Assembly (NCBI RefSeq): GCF_013304825.1 | Contig: NZ_JAAWUO010000006.1 | Coordinates: 62,001 to 126,000, forward strand | From: Blautia schinkii | GTDB taxonomy: Bacteria > Bacillota > Clostridia > Lachnospirales > Lachnospiraceae | Reading direction: 5' to 3' | DNA length: 64,000 bases | Shown here: positions 30,146 to 40,571 of the stretch, piece after piece | Layout of the letters: each line of letters opens with the position of its first letter | Numbering within the stretch: position 1 is the first letter of the stretch | Program-made: the position numbers and the translations under genes | Notes under the pieces: generated by a model | Databases searched by the model: none | What the model saw: the letters and a program-made list of their open reading frames with translations, nothing else | What the model was told of the DNA's origin: nothing

Positions 30146-30162
30146 GAAAGGGGAAAGAATAC

Positions 30163-33100
30163 ATGGCAGAAACAACGAACGCCAATGAAACATATCAGCC
30201 AATGACTTTCGATGCCATCAAGATTGGACTGGCGTCCCCTGAGAAGATCAGAGAGTGGTCACACGGTGAGGTTTTAAAACCTGAAACAATCAACTACAGA
30301 ACCTTGAAGCCTGAGAAGGACGGTCTTTTCTGCGAAAGAATTTTCGGACCGAGCAAGGACTGGGAGTGCCACTGTGGAAAGTATAAAAAAATTCGCTATA
30401 AAGGCGTTGTCTGCGACAGATGTGGTGTTGAAGTAACCAAATCTGCCGTTCGTAGAGAGCGTATGGGACACATCGAGCTTGCAGCTCCGGTGTCTCATAT
30501 CTGGTACTTCAAAGGAATTCCGTCCCGTATGGGTCTGATCCTTGACATTTCTCCGAGAACACTGGAGAAAGTGCTTTACTTTGCCAACTATATCGTTCTG
30601 GATCCTGCTGATTCCGGACTTATGTACAAACAGGTACTCACCGAGCGTGAGTACCAGGAAGCACGTGAGTCTTACGGCGAAGGATTCCGCGTAGGTATGG
30701 GTGCTGAATCCATCATGGAGCTTCTGCAGGCTATTGATCTTGAAAAAGATTCCGAAGAGCTGAAAGCAGAGCTTGTAGATGCAACCGGCCAGAAACGTGC
30801 AAGAATCATCAAACGTCTTGAGGTTGTGGAGTCCTTCCGTGAGTCCGGCAACCGTCCTGAGTGGATGATCATGACTGTTATTCCGGTTATCCCGCCGGAT
30901 CTTCGTCCTATGGTACAGCTGGACGGAGGACGTTTTGCAACATCTGACCTGAATGATCTTTACAGAAGGATCATCAACAGAAACAACCGTCTGAAAAGAC
31001 TTCTGGAGCTTGGTGCTCCGGATATCATTGTCCGCAACGAGAAGCGTATGCTGCAGGAGGCTGTAGATGCCCTGATCGATAACGGACGCCGTGGACGTCC
31101 TGTAACAGGCCCTGGAAACAGAGCTCTGAAATCCCTTTCCGATATGCTGAAAGGTAAATCCGGACGTTTCCGTCAGAACCTTCTTGGTAAACGAGTTGAC
31201 TACTCCGGACGTTCTGTAATCGTCGTAGGACCTGAGCTGAAGATTTATCAGTGTGGTCTTCCGAAAGAGATGGCTATCGAGCTGTTCAAACCATTCGTTA
31301 TGAAAGAGCTTGTTGCCAACGGAACTTCCCACAACATCAAGAATGCCAAGAAAATGGTAGAGAAACTTGAGCCGGCAGTATGGGATGTCCTTGAGGAAGT
31401 TATCAAGGAGCATCCGGTTATGCTGAACCGTGCACCTACACTGCATCGTCTGGGTATCCAGGCGTTCGAGCCGATCCTTGTAGAAGGTAAGGCTATCAAG
31501 CTTCATCCGCTTGTTTGTACAGCGTTCAACGCTGACTTCGATGGTGACCAGATGGCCGTACATCTTCCGCTTTCCCAGGAAGCACAGGCAGAGTGCCGTT
31601 TCCTTCTGTTATCACCGAACAACCTTCTGAAACCGTCAGATGGTGGTCCTGTAGCCGTTCCTTCACAGGATATGGTTCTTGGTATCTACTACCTGACTCA
31701 GGAGAGACCTGGAAATAAGGGTGAAGGCAAGTTCTTCAAGAGTGTCAACGAGGCAATTCTTGCATACGAGAACAAGGTCATCACACTCCAGACAAAGATC
31801 ATTGTCCATTGCCATAAGACAATGCCGGACGGAACTGTTTTAAGCGGTAATGTTCATTCTACACTGGGACGTTTCCTGTTTAACGAGATTCTTCCGCAGG
31901 ATCTTGGATTCGTAGACAGAAGTGTACCTGGAAACGAACTGCTTCTTGAGGTTGATTTCCTTGTAGGTAAGAAACAGCTGAAGCAGATCCTTGAAAAGGT
32001 TATCAATACTCACGGTGCAACAAAGACAGCCGAGGTACTTGACTCCGTTAAGGCTATGGGTTACAAATACTCCACACGTGCAGCCATGACCGTATCTATT
32101 TCCGATATGACCGTGCCGCCGCAGAAGCCGGAGATGATCAAGCAGGCACAGGATACTGTTGACCGTATCACAAAGAACTACAAACGTGGTCTTATCACAG
32201 AGGAAGAGCGTTACAAAGAGGTTGTTGATACCTGGAAGAAGACTGATGATGAGCTTACAAAAGCACTTCTTACAGGTCTTGATAAGTACAACAACATCTT
32301 CATGATGGCTGACTCCGGAGCCCGTGGTTCTGATAAGCAGATCAAGCAGCTTGCCGGAATGCGTGGATTGATGGCTGATACAACCGGTCATACAATCGAG
32401 CTCCCGATCAAGTCAAACTTCCGTGAAGGTCTTGACGTACTGGAGTACTTCATGTCCGCTCATGGAGCCCGTAAAGGTCTTTCCGATACCGCTCTTCGTA
32501 CAGCCGATTCAGGATACCTGACAAGACGACTTGTTGACGTATCCCAGGATCTGATCGTTCGTGAGGCAGACTGCTGTGAGAACAGAGCAGAGATCTCGGG
32601 TATGGTTGTTCGTGGATTCATGGACGGAAAAGAAGAGATCGAGAGCCTTCAGGAGCGTATCACAGGACGTTTCTCCTGTGAAACAGTTAAGAATAAAGAC
32701 GGAGAAATCCTTGTTAAAGCAAACCACATGATCACACCGAAGCGTGCAGCCCGTATTATGAAAGAGGGCGTAAGCAACCAGACAGGCGGACCGATCGACA
32801 AACTGAAGATCCGTACCATCCTTTCCTGTAAGTGCAAGGTTGGTGTCTGCGCAAAATGTTATGGTGCAAACATGGCTACCGGTGAGCCGGTACAGGTTGG
32901 TGAGTCTGTTGGTATCATCGCAGCACAGTCTATCGGTGAGCCAGGTACACAGCTGACCATGCGTACATTCCATACCGGTGGTGTTGCCGGTGGAGATATC
33001 ACACAGGGTCTTCCTCGTGTCGAGGAGCTTTTTGAGGCAAGAAAGCCAAAGGGTCTTGCGATCATCACAGAGATCCCGGGTGTTGCCACTATCAACGACA

Positions 33101-33861
33101 CTAAGAAGAAACGTGAGATCATCGTAAACGATCCGGAGACAGGTGATTCCAAGACTTACCTGATCCCATACGGTTCCCGTATCAAAGTCCTTGACGGACA
33201 GGTTCTTGAGGCCGGTGACGAGCTGACAGAAGGTAGTGTAAATCCGCATGATATCCTGAGAATCAAGGGTGTTCGTGCAGTTCAGGATTACATGATCCGC
33301 GAGGTTCAGCGTGTATACCGTCTGCAGGGTGTTGAGATCAACGATAAGCATATCGAGGTTATCGTTCATCAGATGCTGAAGAAGATCCGTATCGAGGATA
33401 ACGGAGATACAGAGTTCCTGCCGGGAACACTTGTTGATGTCCTTGACGTTGAGGAAGTTAACGAGAAGCTTGAGGCAGAGGGCAAACAGCCGGCAGAGGG
33501 CAAACAGGTTATGCTTGGTATTACAAAAGCATCTCTTGCAACCAACTCTTTCCTGTCAGCAGCATCCTTCCAGGAGACAACGAAAGTCCTGACAGAAGCT
33601 GCTATCAAGGGTAAGATCGATCCGCTGATCGGTCTGAAAGAGAACGTTATCATTGGTAAACTGATTCCTGCAGGTACAGGTATGAAGCGTTACAGTGAGA
33701 TCAGTCTCGATACAGGAATGCCGGAAGTAAAGAATGCTTCTGAGGAGCCGGAAGATATTGAGGATATTTCCGTAGAGGAAGATGCGGCTGAGACTGCTCC
33801 GGAAGAAGAGACCGCTGCTGTTGAAGAGACAACAGAGGAAACTGCACCGGTAGAAGAATAA
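30163..33861 (+). CDS. rpoC: DNA-directed RNA polymerase subunit beta'
   Basis: The 1232-residue subunit shows the N-terminal zinc ribbon ([20 protein letters not shown]), the catalytic magnesium loop [16 protein letters not shown], the bridge/trigger helices ([20 protein letters not shown]) and the second zinc site [21 protein letters not shown] precedes the ATG. The last 35 or so residues are a low-complexity acidic extension ([16 protein letters not shown], then Glu/Thr/Ala-rich) beyond the usual end of the protein. The gene closes the polymerase operon at a terminator. Confidence 0.98.
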   Translation: MAETTNANETYQPMTFDAIKIGLASPEKIREWSHGEVLKPETINYRTLKPEKDGLFCERIFGPSKDWECHCGKYKKIRYKGVVCDRCGVEVTKSAVRRERMGHIELAAPVSHIWYFKGIPSRMGLILDISPRTLEKVLYFANYIVLDPADSGLMYKQVLTEREYQEARESYGEGFRVGMGAESIMELLQAIDLEKDSEELKAELVDATGQKRARIIKRLEVVESFRESGNRPEWMIMTVIPVIPPDLRPMVQLDGGRFATSDLNDLYRRIINRNNRLKRLLELGAPDIIVRNEKRMLQEAVDALIDNGRRGRPVTGPGNRALKSLSDMLKGKSGRFRQNLLGKRVDYSGRSVIVVGPELKIYQCGLPKEMAIELFKPFVMKELVANGTSHNIKNAKKMVEKLEPAVWDVLEEVIKEHPVMLNRAPTLHRLGIQAFEPILVEGKAIKLHPLVCTAFNADFDGDQMAVHLPLSQEAQAECRFLLLSPNNLLKPSDGGPVAVPSQDMVLGIYYLTQERPGNKGEGKFFKSVNEAILAYENKVITLQTKIIVHCHKTMPDGTVLSGNVHSTLGRFLFNEILPQDLGFVDRSVPGNELLLEVDFLVGKKQLKQILEKVINTHGATKTAEVLDSVKAMGYKYSTRAAMTVSISDMTVPPQKPEMIKQAQDTVDRITKNYKRGLITEEERYKEVVDTWKKTDDELTKALLTGLDKYNNIFMMADSGARGSDKQIKQLAGMRGLMADTTGHTIELPIKSNFREGLDVLEYFMSAHGARKGLSDTALRTADSGYLTRRLVDVSQDLIVREADCCENRAEISGMVVRGFMDGKEEIESLQERITGRFSCETVKNKDGEILVKANHMITPKRAARIMKEGVSNQTGGPIDKLKIRTILSCKCKVGVCAKCYGANMATGEPVQVGESVGIIAAQSIGEPGTQLTMRTFHTGGVAGGDITQGLPRVEELFEARKPKGLAIITEIPGVATINDTKKKREIIVNDPETGDSKTYLIPYGSRIKVLDGQVLEAGDELTEGSVNPHDILRIKGVRAVQDYMIREVQRVYRLQGVEINDKHIEVIVHQMLKKIRIEDNGDTEFLPGTLVDVLDVEEVNEKLEAEGKQPAEGKQVMLGITKASLATNSFLSAASFQETTKVLTEAAIKGKIDPLIGLKENVIIGKLIPAGTGMKRYSEISLDTGMPEVKNASEEPEDIEDISVEEDAAETAPEEETAAVEETTEETAPVEE

Positions 33862-33887
33862 GTCGAATACCTTGCTAATATAAACAT

Positions 33888-33920
33888 AATCTCCCCCCGG
33901 AATTCCGGAGGGAGATTTCT
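33888..33920 (+). terminator. terminator after rpoC
   Basis: ATCTCCCCCCGG and CCGGAGGGAGAT form a stem around AATT. Only three T follow, so read-through into the kinase gene is possible. Confidence 0.65.
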
Positions 33921-33963
33921 GTATATTGGGAGCATTTAACATTCTGAGAGAGGAGGGATTGCG

Positions 33964-35964
33964 ATGGACAAGGAACTGCCAATTTCCCCGTGGCCTGAGT
34001 GGAAGATCATAAGCAAGATCGGGGAAGGATCTTTTGGAAGAGTATACAAAGCTCAGAGAACAGAGAAGGGACGTTCTTTTTACTCGGCAATTAAGATAAT
34101 CACAATCCCCGCCAGTAAAGGGGAACTGGATAGTGTGCGCTCAGAATCCGGTGATGAGAAATCCGTTCGCGATTATTTCGAAAACCTGGTTGAGGAGTGC
34201 ATTCAGGAAGTAAGCACCATGGAGTATTTCCGGGGGAATTCCCACATTGTATCTGTTGAAGATTACAAGGTTATGGAATACCTGGATGAAATCGGATGGG
34301 ATATTTTTATCCGCATGGAATATCTTACAAGCTTTATGGAATATTATGCGGGAAAAAATCTCACAGAAAAAGAAGTGATGAAGCTCGGCATGGACCTTTG
34401 CAAAGCACTGGAATACTGCGGACAGCTTCACATCATTCACAGGGATATCAAACCTGAGAATATTTTTGTATCCAGGTTCGGGGATTTCAAACTGGGTGAT
34501 TTTGGAATCGCCCGTGAGCTGGAAAAAACAATGAGTACCCTTTCCAAGAAGGGAACTTATTCTTATATGGCACCGGAGATGTACAGGGGAGAAAAGTACG
34601 ATAACAGAGTGGACATCTACGCACTTGGACTGGTGCTTTACAAGTTAATGAACCATAACAGACTGCCGTTTCTTAACCTTGAGAAACAGCTGATCACATA
34701 CCGGGATAAGGAGAATGCCCTGACGAGAAGAATGTCCGGGGAAAAACCTCCGGCACCAGCAGATGCGGGAGATGCTTTGGGCGAAGTCATCCTGAAGGCC
34801 TGTGCCTATGACTCAGGAGAACGTTATCAGACGCCACGTGAGTTCCGGGAAGCATTGGAAGCCATTCGATATGGAACAAAAGTGCAAAAGGAAGCTGGCA
34901 AAACAGCGCAGCCGCTTCGGAAAGAAGCGAAAGAACGGTACGTTCCTGAATCAATGCCAAGGTTCCTTCAGGAGGGAGCGGTAAATCAGCTGGCAAGAAC
35001 AAGCCAGATAAATACAGAAGCTGTCCGTGAGGCAAGGCGAAATTATGTACAGAAATCCAAAGCTGCCGGAGCTGGTCAGTATAGTCAGCAGGATAATCCA
35101 TCAGCAGGAATGTCAGACCGGAACAGGGCTTATGATAATGTACAGGATTCAGCGCAGAATACTGCACAGAGTTCATTTGCATATTCCCGTAAACCTGTTT
35201 CCGGAAGGACAACCCCGGAAAACGAAAGCAGATCTGTTTCACAGTTAAAGAGTCAGGGACAGCAGAATTCCGGTATAAGAAGAACCGGAGCTGTGCAGCC
35301 AAAAGTTACCACAATAGAAGATCTGGAGAATAATCGGGACCAGGATCTGCGGGAATGGAAGGATCCGGTGTCTGACAGCACTGAAAAGGAACCGGACAGA
35401 AAGAATCGAAAAGGTTTTTTCAGGATGATCATAACTGCTGTTGTGGTCATCACCCTGATCGGAGGAATTTTTATAGCACGTAATGTTCTGGAATCTGCGG
35501 ACAGCGGAAATCAGGCTTCTGCGGAAACTGATGATTCTGATGCACTGAACAGTGGGAATTTCGGAACAACAGATAGTACTGACAAGAGTTTTACCCAGGC
35601 AATGGAAACCATACGTGAGCATGCAACAACCATAGAAGAGGCTCTGGACAGTTATAAACGTGAAGGCACAGAGGGGGAACGCCTGCGCTTTTATAATCCG
35701 TCAGGAGAGATTGCCAAAGTGCTTGTCTACCCGGATCAGTCCGCAGATGGTGTTTATGAGGAATATTTTTACTGGGGAGAGCAGATGTTTTATACCTATG
35801 TATGGAACGGTGATGAGAATCAGTATTTCTATTATCAGGACGGTCTTCTGATACGCTGGATCGATAAGGATGGAAAAGTCCATGATAAAGAAAGTGACAA
35901 TGACAAATATGTAGAACTGGGAGACAAATACTGGAGCAATTCCGTTGTGGAGCTGCAGCAGTAA
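33964..35964 (+). CDS. membrane-anchored Hanks-type Ser/Thr protein kinase
   Basis: The 666 residues form a kinase domain (about 12-305), a polar Gln/Ser-rich juxtamembrane linker to about 485, one membrane helix (about 488-508), and an extracytoplasmic C-terminal part. Kinase residues are all present: GEGSFGRV (20-27), K44, HRDIKPEN (159-166), DFG (179-181), APE. There are no PASTA repeats, unlike PrkC/PknB. The external domain has repeated aromatic strands (RFYNPSGEIAKVLVY, EEYFYWGEQMFYTYVW, NQYFYYQDGLLIRW) that look like a sensor of unknown ligand. It leads a cassette with PP2C phosphatase and an unknown protein. Confidence 0.9.
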   Translation: MDKELPISPWPEWKIISKIGEGSFGRVYKAQRTEKGRSFYSAIKIITIPASKGELDSVRSESGDEKSVRDYFENLVEECIQEVSTMEYFRGNSHIVSVEDYKVMEYLDEIGWDIFIRMEYLTSFMEYYAGKNLTEKEVMKLGMDLCKALEYCGQLHIIHRDIKPENIFVSRFGDFKLGDFGIARELEKTMSTLSKKGTYSYMAPEMYRGEKYDNRVDIYALGLVLYKLMNHNRLPFLNLEKQLITYRDKENALTRRMSGEKPPAPADAGDALGEVILKACAYDSGERYQTPREFREALEAIRYGTKVQKEAGKTAQPLRKEAKERYVPESMPRFLQEGAVNQLARTSQINTEAVREARRNYVQKSKAAGAGQYSQQDNPSAGMSDRNRAYDNVQDSAQNTAQSSFAYSRKPVSGRTTPENESRSVSQLKSQGQQNSGIRRTGAVQPKVTTIEDLENNRDQDLREWKDPVSDSTEKEPDRKNRKGFFRMIITAVVVITLIGGIFIARNVLESADSGNQASAETDDSDALNSGNFGTTDSTDKSFTQAMETIREHATTIEEALDSYKREGTEGERLRFYNPSGEIAKVLVYPDQSADGVYEEYFYWGEQMFYTYVWNGDENQYFYYQDGLLIRWIDKDGKVHDKESDNDKYVELGDKYWSNSVVELQQ

Positions 35965-35996
35965 TTGTTAAAAGGGTTTTTACGAAAGGAAAAAGA

Positions 35997-36812
35997 ATGG
36001 CCTATCAGATTGATTATGCGTATACATGCCACACCGGGAAGGTAAGGGCTAATAATGAGGATAATTTCTGGTGCTGCGGTGTGCGCCTGCCGGTGCACAA
36101 CCAGGGAGTTGATGGCATCCTGGCAGGTCATACACAGCACTGGCAGCTACCTGTACTTGCTGTTTTTGACGGCATGGGAGGAGAGAGCTGCGGTGAGATG
36201 GCAGCCTCTGCAGCAGTGGAAGCACTGGGTGGATTTTACGAGGAGAATCGGAGGAATCTTCGAAAGGAACCTGTGGATTTTCTTACAGGGGCCTGCGAAA
36301 ATATGAATGAAGCAGTATGCCGCTACAGCAGAGATAACCGTATCAGCAGCATGGGAACTACAATGGCGCTGCTGTCCTTCAGTGAAAAGGCAATCTATGC
36401 CTGTAACCTGGGAGACAGCCGTATTTACCGCCATTTTCGGGGAAAACTCCAGCAGATTTCCACAGATCATGTGATCGGTGGGAAGATGCTGGGAAAAGCA
36501 CCTCTGACGCAGTACCTGGGATTTCAGGAAGAGAATGTGGCACTGGAGCCGTCCATTGTGGAGATCGGTTATCAGGATGGAAGCAGCTATCTTATCTGTT
36601 CAGACGGAGTGACAGATATGCTTTCTGATGAGGAGATCCAGGCAGTTCTGGCTAAAAATTCCACAGCAGAAGAGAAGGTGGAAGAACTTCTTGGAGCAGC
36701 TCTGGAAAAAGGCGGTCGGGATAATGTGACAATGGTCCTGGCTCAGATCAGCGGCTACGAAGAAAAAAATCCTCTCAAAAGATGGGCAGAGCGGCATAGC
36801 ACCGGGCGGTAA
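35997..36812 (+). CDS. PP2C-family Ser/Thr protein phosphatase
   Basis: The 271-residue metal-dependent phosphatase should reverse the upstream kinase. PP2C motifs are VRANNEDNFW, AVFDGMGGESCGEMAA, SSMGTTMALL, NLGDSRIYR, SDGVTDML and GGRDNVTMVLAQ, giving the Mg/Mn-binding aspartates. It has no membrane segment. GAAAGGAAAA lies upstream of the ATG, and only 32 bases separate it from the kinase stop. The family PrpC/Stp pairing of kinase and phosphatase is conserved here. Confidence 0.93.
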   Translation: MAYQIDYAYTCHTGKVRANNEDNFWCCGVRLPVHNQGVDGILAGHTQHWQLPVLAVFDGMGGESCGEMAASAAVEALGGFYEENRRNLRKEPVDFLTGACENMNEAVCRYSRDNRISSMGTTMALLSFSEKAIYACNLGDSRIYRHFRGKLQQISTDHVIGGKMLGKAPLTQYLGFQEENVALEPSIVEIGYQDGSSYLICSDGVTDMLSDEEIQAVLAKNSTAEEKVEELLGAALEKGGRDNVTMVLAQISGYEEKNPLKRWAERHSTGR

Positions 36813-36869
36813 CAATACCGGCCTGGCAGTTCTGCCGGGGAGTAATAAAAGGGATAAGGAGAATCTAAG

Positions 36870-38096
36870 ATGAGAAATCGAATGCAGGATCTTGATTTTG
36901 AACAGACAGTTGCCTTCGATTCTGTGAAGGACTTTGAGTTTACAAGAAAGGCGGCGCAGAAATTTCGCCAGGTTGTCAGTCTGGATTCCTTTGAGGATGA
37001 GGATGCTGACGTTATTTTTCATTATCTTTATAAAGAAATGGAGCTTGTATCCTTCGGTGACTATCTGAAGAGATATGTTTATGAGAGGGCAGAACTTGAG
37101 GAGCCTTTTTCTCAGGTGCCCCAGGAGGTCTATAAGGAGATCGTAGTGGAATCCTTCAAGGAAACTTACACACCGAAATCCATGTCCCCCACATCAGCCA
37201 AATTAAGTTCGCTGGTGAACAACTGGCTGACACAGGCTTCTGTGAAACGTGAGACTGTTTTTCTGCTGGGATTCGGTCTTCGCATGAGTACGGAGGATGT
37301 GTCGGACTTCCTCACAAGAGTGCTCCGTGAGCAGGATTTTGATTTCCATAATCCGGAGGAAGTAATCTACTGGTATTGCTATCAGAACCATCTGGGCTAC
37401 TATAAAGCAGAGGAATACAGAGAAACCTACAAGAACCTTGCTCCTGTGGAAAAAAAGACCGGAGAAGTTGTTTACGGTACAGGCCTTTGTCTGGACAGCG
37501 AGGAGAAGCTTCTGGAATATCTGGCATTTTTAAAAGGCAGATGTGATGATCCTATGTCTGAGAAGAGCCAGGCGTTCCGGGAATTTATGGTTCTCCTGGA
37601 GCGTGCAAAGAAGATCATTGCAGCGATGTATCAGAAGGATGAAGAAGAGAACGGCGGCAAAAAGATATGGAAGCCTGAGAACATAAACGCTTCAGATCTT
37701 GAGAAGGTTATCTGCAGCGGAATCCCGATCAATAAGATGGGAAATCTTAAGAAGATGTCAGCTTCTATTCTGACAAAACATTTCAGCCAGAAGCGTTTCA
37801 GCCGCCAGAGGATCAATAATATCCTGAACCATAAATTTCCTGTGGAACGTTTTGATCTGATCACGCTGGAGTTTTTTGTGATCTCGCAGGAGATGGCAGA
37901 TGATGATCCATATACCAGATACCGCCATTTTCTGGATGAGATCCAGGGGATTCTGGCCCGCTGCGGAATGGGTGAAATTTACATAGTAAATCCATATGAA
38001 TGTTTTATTCTCATGTGTCTGCTTACGGACTGTCCGCTGGCAGTATTCTCTGAAATCTGGGAGAAGTCCTACGAAGAGGGGGAAGAGAAGAATTAA
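36870..38096 (+). CDS. unknown protein of the kinase/phosphatase cassette
   Basis: I do not recognise this 408-residue soluble protein. It is acidic and helical with no signal peptide. The N-terminus (FEQTVAFDSVKDFEFTRKAA) carries Thr/Ser in acidic surroundings. A middle region has repeats of aromatic helices (FGLRMSTEDVSDFLTRVL, EEVIYWYCYQNHLGYY). Around residues 290-345, MSASILTKHFSQKRFSRQRI, NNILNHKFPVERFDLI looks like a helix-turn-helix-type segment. It starts 58 bases after the phosphatase, with ATAAGGAG upstream. Position suggests it is a substrate or effector of the kinase; that is inference. Confidence 0.6.
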   Translation: MRNRMQDLDFEQTVAFDSVKDFEFTRKAAQKFRQVVSLDSFEDEDADVIFHYLYKEMELVSFGDYLKRYVYERAELEEPFSQVPQEVYKEIVVESFKETYTPKSMSPTSAKLSSLVNNWLTQASVKRETVFLLGFGLRMSTEDVSDFLTRVLREQDFDFHNPEEVIYWYCYQNHLGYYKAEEYRETYKNLAPVEKKTGEVVYGTGLCLDSEEKLLEYLAFLKGRCDDPMSEKSQAFREFMVLLERAKKIIAAMYQKDEEENGGKKIWKPENINASDLEKVICSGIPINKMGNLKKMSASILTKHFSQKRFSRQRINNILNHKFPVERFDLITLEFFVISQEMADDDPYTRYRHFLDEIQGILARCGMGEIYIVNPYECFILMCLLTDCPLAVFSEIWEKSYEEGEEKN

Positions 38097-38152
38097 AAAA
38101 ATGATACGTCATAAAGGTTCTGTATAAACTCTGAATGGCGTATCATTTTTTT
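38095..38152. terminator. bidirectional terminator between the kinase cassette and the minus-strand serine hydrolase
   Basis: AAAAAAATGATACG (38095-38108) pairs with CGTATCATTTTTTT (38139-38152). T runs serve both strands. Confidence 0.85.
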
Positions 38153-38166
38153 ATGGGAAATATTAT

Positions 38167-39348
38167 TTATTCGTTATAGTAACCGTAGATCGCGCGGCTG
38201 TCCTCGGCAATGGTACTCTGTGCAGCAGAGGTATCTTTGACATCCTGTGACATAAAGCAGATGACCAGATCAATTCCCTTGGCTGTGTCGTAGATAATAC
38301 CAGCGTCATTCTCTACTGTGTCAAGCTCGCCGGTCTTATTGGCAACCTTTACGCCATCCGGCATCTGTGCAGGAATCTTGTTCTGTCTTGTCTGCATTTT
38401 GAGAAGATGGTACATGTATTCTGCACCTGCAAGGGTATCCTCAGTGGAAGTGCCTTTATCCTGCTGATAAATGGTCTTGAGAAATTTTCCGCAGTCTTTG
38501 ACAGAAGTGTAATTATCTCCATTGGAGTTATCTGCAAGAAGGAGACGGCCCATGGAAGTACTGGTGTATCCGTGATCCTGACAGAACTTATTTACACGTG
38601 CCATTCCGGCTGCATCGTCGCCGCTTCCCAGATAATTCACAAGAGTATTGGCTGCATCGTTGTCGCTGACTGTGATCATGGAATTCAGATTGTTATCCAG
38701 ACTGTCTTTTCCGTATGAGGCAGAAAGCTTGTCATAGTCTTCATATACAGCACCCATGATATAGAGCTTGATCAGGCTGGCTGCCTGCATCTGCTGGTCA
38801 TTGATGGCACCTTCGGTATTTTTTGCAAGGTTGCATACATATACAGACCAGGTTCCGTTATCTGTTGGAAGAAGAGCCTGCACCTGATTCAGTACATTGT
38901 CCATGCTGGAATCAGAATTATCGGTAAAAGTACTGCTTCCGCTGGAAGGGGAAAGAGTGCCTTCTTCCTGAGTTGCAGATGAGCTGTCTTTACTGTCTGC
39001 TGAAGCGGAATCCTGTGAAACGGAATCAGTGGAATCCTGTGAAGCGGAGTCTGTGGAATTCTGTGTGTCAGAATCAGAAGCATCGGAGGAAGCCTGGGAA
39101 TCAGTCTGAGCATTTGCAGCGGCACTTGCAACAGTAGGATCATCCGGATAAAGTGCATCCAGCTGATCTGCCTTGCTGCTTAATTCAGCAGCAGAATCAG
39201 AAACTTCCTGAACATTTTTCTGCAGTTCATTTACTTTAGACTGGAGAGATGCAAGCTTGTCCAGAGTCCGGACATTTAGTGCACCGAGACCTGCCAGTGC
39301 AGTTACCAGCACTGCGATCACAATATACAGAAACGTATTTTTTTTCAT
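38167..39348 (-). CDS. membrane-anchored serine hydrolase with class A beta-lactamase fold
   Basis: The 393-residue protein has an N-terminal membrane anchor (FLYIVIAVLVTALAGLGAL), a coiled segment, and a Ser/Asp/Gln-rich linker (about 80-140). A domain with S191-L-I-K194, SDN (228-230) and KTG (338-340) follows, which are the three penicilloyl-serine motifs. An obvious Glu-166 loop (ExxLN) is missing, so it is probably a wall-acting or unknown hydrolase, not an effective beta-lactamase. It lies 18 bases downstream of a cell-wall amidase gene, probably co-transcribed, supporting a peptidoglycan role. Confidence 0.82.
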   Translation of the reverse strand: MKKNTFLYIVIAVLVTALAGLGALNVRTLDKLASLQSKVNELQKNVQEVSDSAAELSSKADQLDALYPDDPTVASAAANAQTDSQASSDASDSDTQNSTDSASQDSTDSVSQDSASADSKDSSSATQEEGTLSPSSGSSTFTDNSDSSMDNVLNQVQALLPTDNGTWSVYVCNLAKNTEGAINDQQMQAASLIKLYIMGAVYEDYDKLSASYGKDSLDNNLNSMITVSDNDAANTLVNYLGSGDDAAGMARVNKFCQDHGYTSTSMGRLLLADNSNGDNYTSVKDCGKFLKTIYQQDKGTSTEDTLAGAEYMYHLLKMQTRQNKIPAQMPDGVKVANKTGELDTVENDAGIIYDTAKGIDLVICFMSQDVKDTSAAQSTIAEDSRAIYGYYNE

Positions 39349-39366
39349 ATATAAGTAAACTCCTTT

Positions 39367-40395
39367 TTATTGTTGGAAATAAGCATCTATTCCATTGGCG
39401 ATTCCCTCGGCCATTGTCTGCTGAAAGGAGGAATCCGCCATCTTCAGATCATCGTTCTGATTGGTCATAAATCCCATTTCCACGATTGTAACCGGTATGG
39501 TACTCCAGTTGATCCCTGTCATATTGTCTGTGTAGATAATGCCGCGGTTCTGAAAACCGGTAGCTGCACAGTAGGAATCAATGATGCACCGGGAAAGCCG
39601 GTTGGAACTATCGTAAAGATCAGAAACATAGGGATTCTGCTGAGACGGGCACATGGTCAGTGCACCGGAAACGCCGGAAGAATCATCGCCGTTGGCATGG
39701 ATCCGCACGCAGATCTCCGCGCCCTTTGATGCCACCAGTTCTGCACGTTCCTTATTGCTGATCGCAGTATCATTATCTGTTCGTGTCATAACAACCTGAT
39801 AGCCACGCTGTTCCAGGATATCCCTGAGAAGAAGGGAAACGTTAAGATTCAGCTGATATTCAGGAAGACCGCTGAAGGAACCGCTGGTTCCTGTAGAAGC
39901 TTTTGCTTTCATTGTGGAAGAACCAGGTCCGTTGGGTTCCGTGGCACTCATGTCAACGCTTTCGCTCTGGTGTCCCGGATCAATGCCTACGATATGTCCG
40001 TTGGCAGCAGATGTGGAAGCAACGTCTGCATCGTCAGAGGCCTCTTTGCTGTCAACCTGGCTGAAAACAGAAGGTTTGGCAGTGGTTTGCGTATTCTCTG
40101 CTTCCGGTGCACGTTCATGTTCTCCGGTGTTGCTTTTGGCAGCTTTCTCTGTCTGAGATCTATGCTGCAGGTATTTGTCGGTTGCCTGTTTTTTTTCGAT
40201 CTTTGCTGTATAAAGTTCAATGTCTTCTTTCAGGGCTGTCTGCTTTTGTTTAACCGGCTTGATTACAGATGCCATTTTCTGGTCAACAGCATCGATCTTC
40301 TGGTAAGTCTTGTAACTGAGGCCAAAAAGCAGTCCAATACAGATAAGACCCGTCAAAAACAGGACGATCGCCATCAGATGGGGCTTTTTTTCCAT
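39367..40395 (-). CDS. N-acetylmuramoyl-L-alanine amidase (Amidase_3), membrane-anchored
   Basis: The 342-residue protein has an N-terminal transmembrane helix (LMAIVLFLTGLICIGLLFGL), a Lys/Gln-rich coiled segment (about 35-90), a polar linker, and a catalytic domain from about 133. Zinc ligands and catalytic Glu are at H142 (GIDPGHQ), E179 (GLPEYQLNLN), H233 (VRIHANGD) and E306 (VEMGFMTN). It cleaves the amide bond between MurNAc and L-Ala. There is no cell-wall-binding repeat domain. AAAGGA lies 10 bases before the start. It heads a two-gene unit divergent from padR. Confidence 0.92.
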   Translation of the reverse strand: MEKKPHLMAIVLFLTGLICIGLLFGLSYKTYQKIDAVDQKMASVIKPVKQKQTALKEDIELYTAKIEKKQATDKYLQHRSQTEKAAKSNTGEHERAPEAENTQTTAKPSVFSQVDSKEASDDADVASTSAANGHIVGIDPGHQSESVDMSATEPNGPGSSTMKAKASTGTSGSFSGLPEYQLNLNVSLLLRDILEQRGYQVVMTRTDNDTAISNKERAELVASKGAEICVRIHANGDDSSGVSGALTMCPSQQNPYVSDLYDSSNRLSRCIIDSYCAATGFQNRGIIYTDNMTGINWSTIPVTIVEMGFMTNQNDDLKMADSSFQQTMAEGIANGIDAYFQQ

Positions 40396-40480
40396 AAGCT
40401 CATGTCCTTTCTGGGTGGGTATTTTGTATTTGTAAATATTATAAAGAAGGAGTCTGGAAAAAGCAATTGCGAAATTGTGC

Positions 40481-40508
40481 TTGACAACAGGAAAAAGTGT
40501 GGTACTAT
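40481..40508 (+). promoter_or_regulatory. promoter of padR-DUF1700-DUF4097
   Basis: TTGACA (40481-40486) and TACTAT (40503-40508) are 16 bases apart, directly before a large palindrome. Confidence 0.6.
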
Positions 40509-40510
40509 AT

Positions 40511-40557
40511 ATGTAAAATAATTATATATAAAAATTTTATATATAAAATAATTACAT
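40511..40557. promoter_or_regulatory. probable PadR operator
   Basis: A perfect inverted repeat has 11-base arms TATATATAAAA/TTTTATATATA around one A (40523-40545). It is flanked by ATGTAA (40511) and TTACAT (40552), matching the ATGT...ACAT style of PadR sites. It overlaps the expected transcription start, consistent with autorepression. Confidence 0.6.
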
Positions 40558-40571
40558 AAAGAGGTGTGCCT

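Noticed and set aside
38940-39110. Repeated GAATCCTGTG-like units in the serine hydrolase gene, considered as a repeat array
   Set aside because: The units encode the Ser/Asp/Gln linker in frame and vary in spacing; this is coding low complexity and not a CRISPR or regulatory array.
38167-39348. Functional class A beta-lactamase resistance gene
   Set aside because: The Ser-Lys, SDN and KTG motifs are present, but the Glu-containing omega-loop motif is not evident and the neighbour is a wall amidase.
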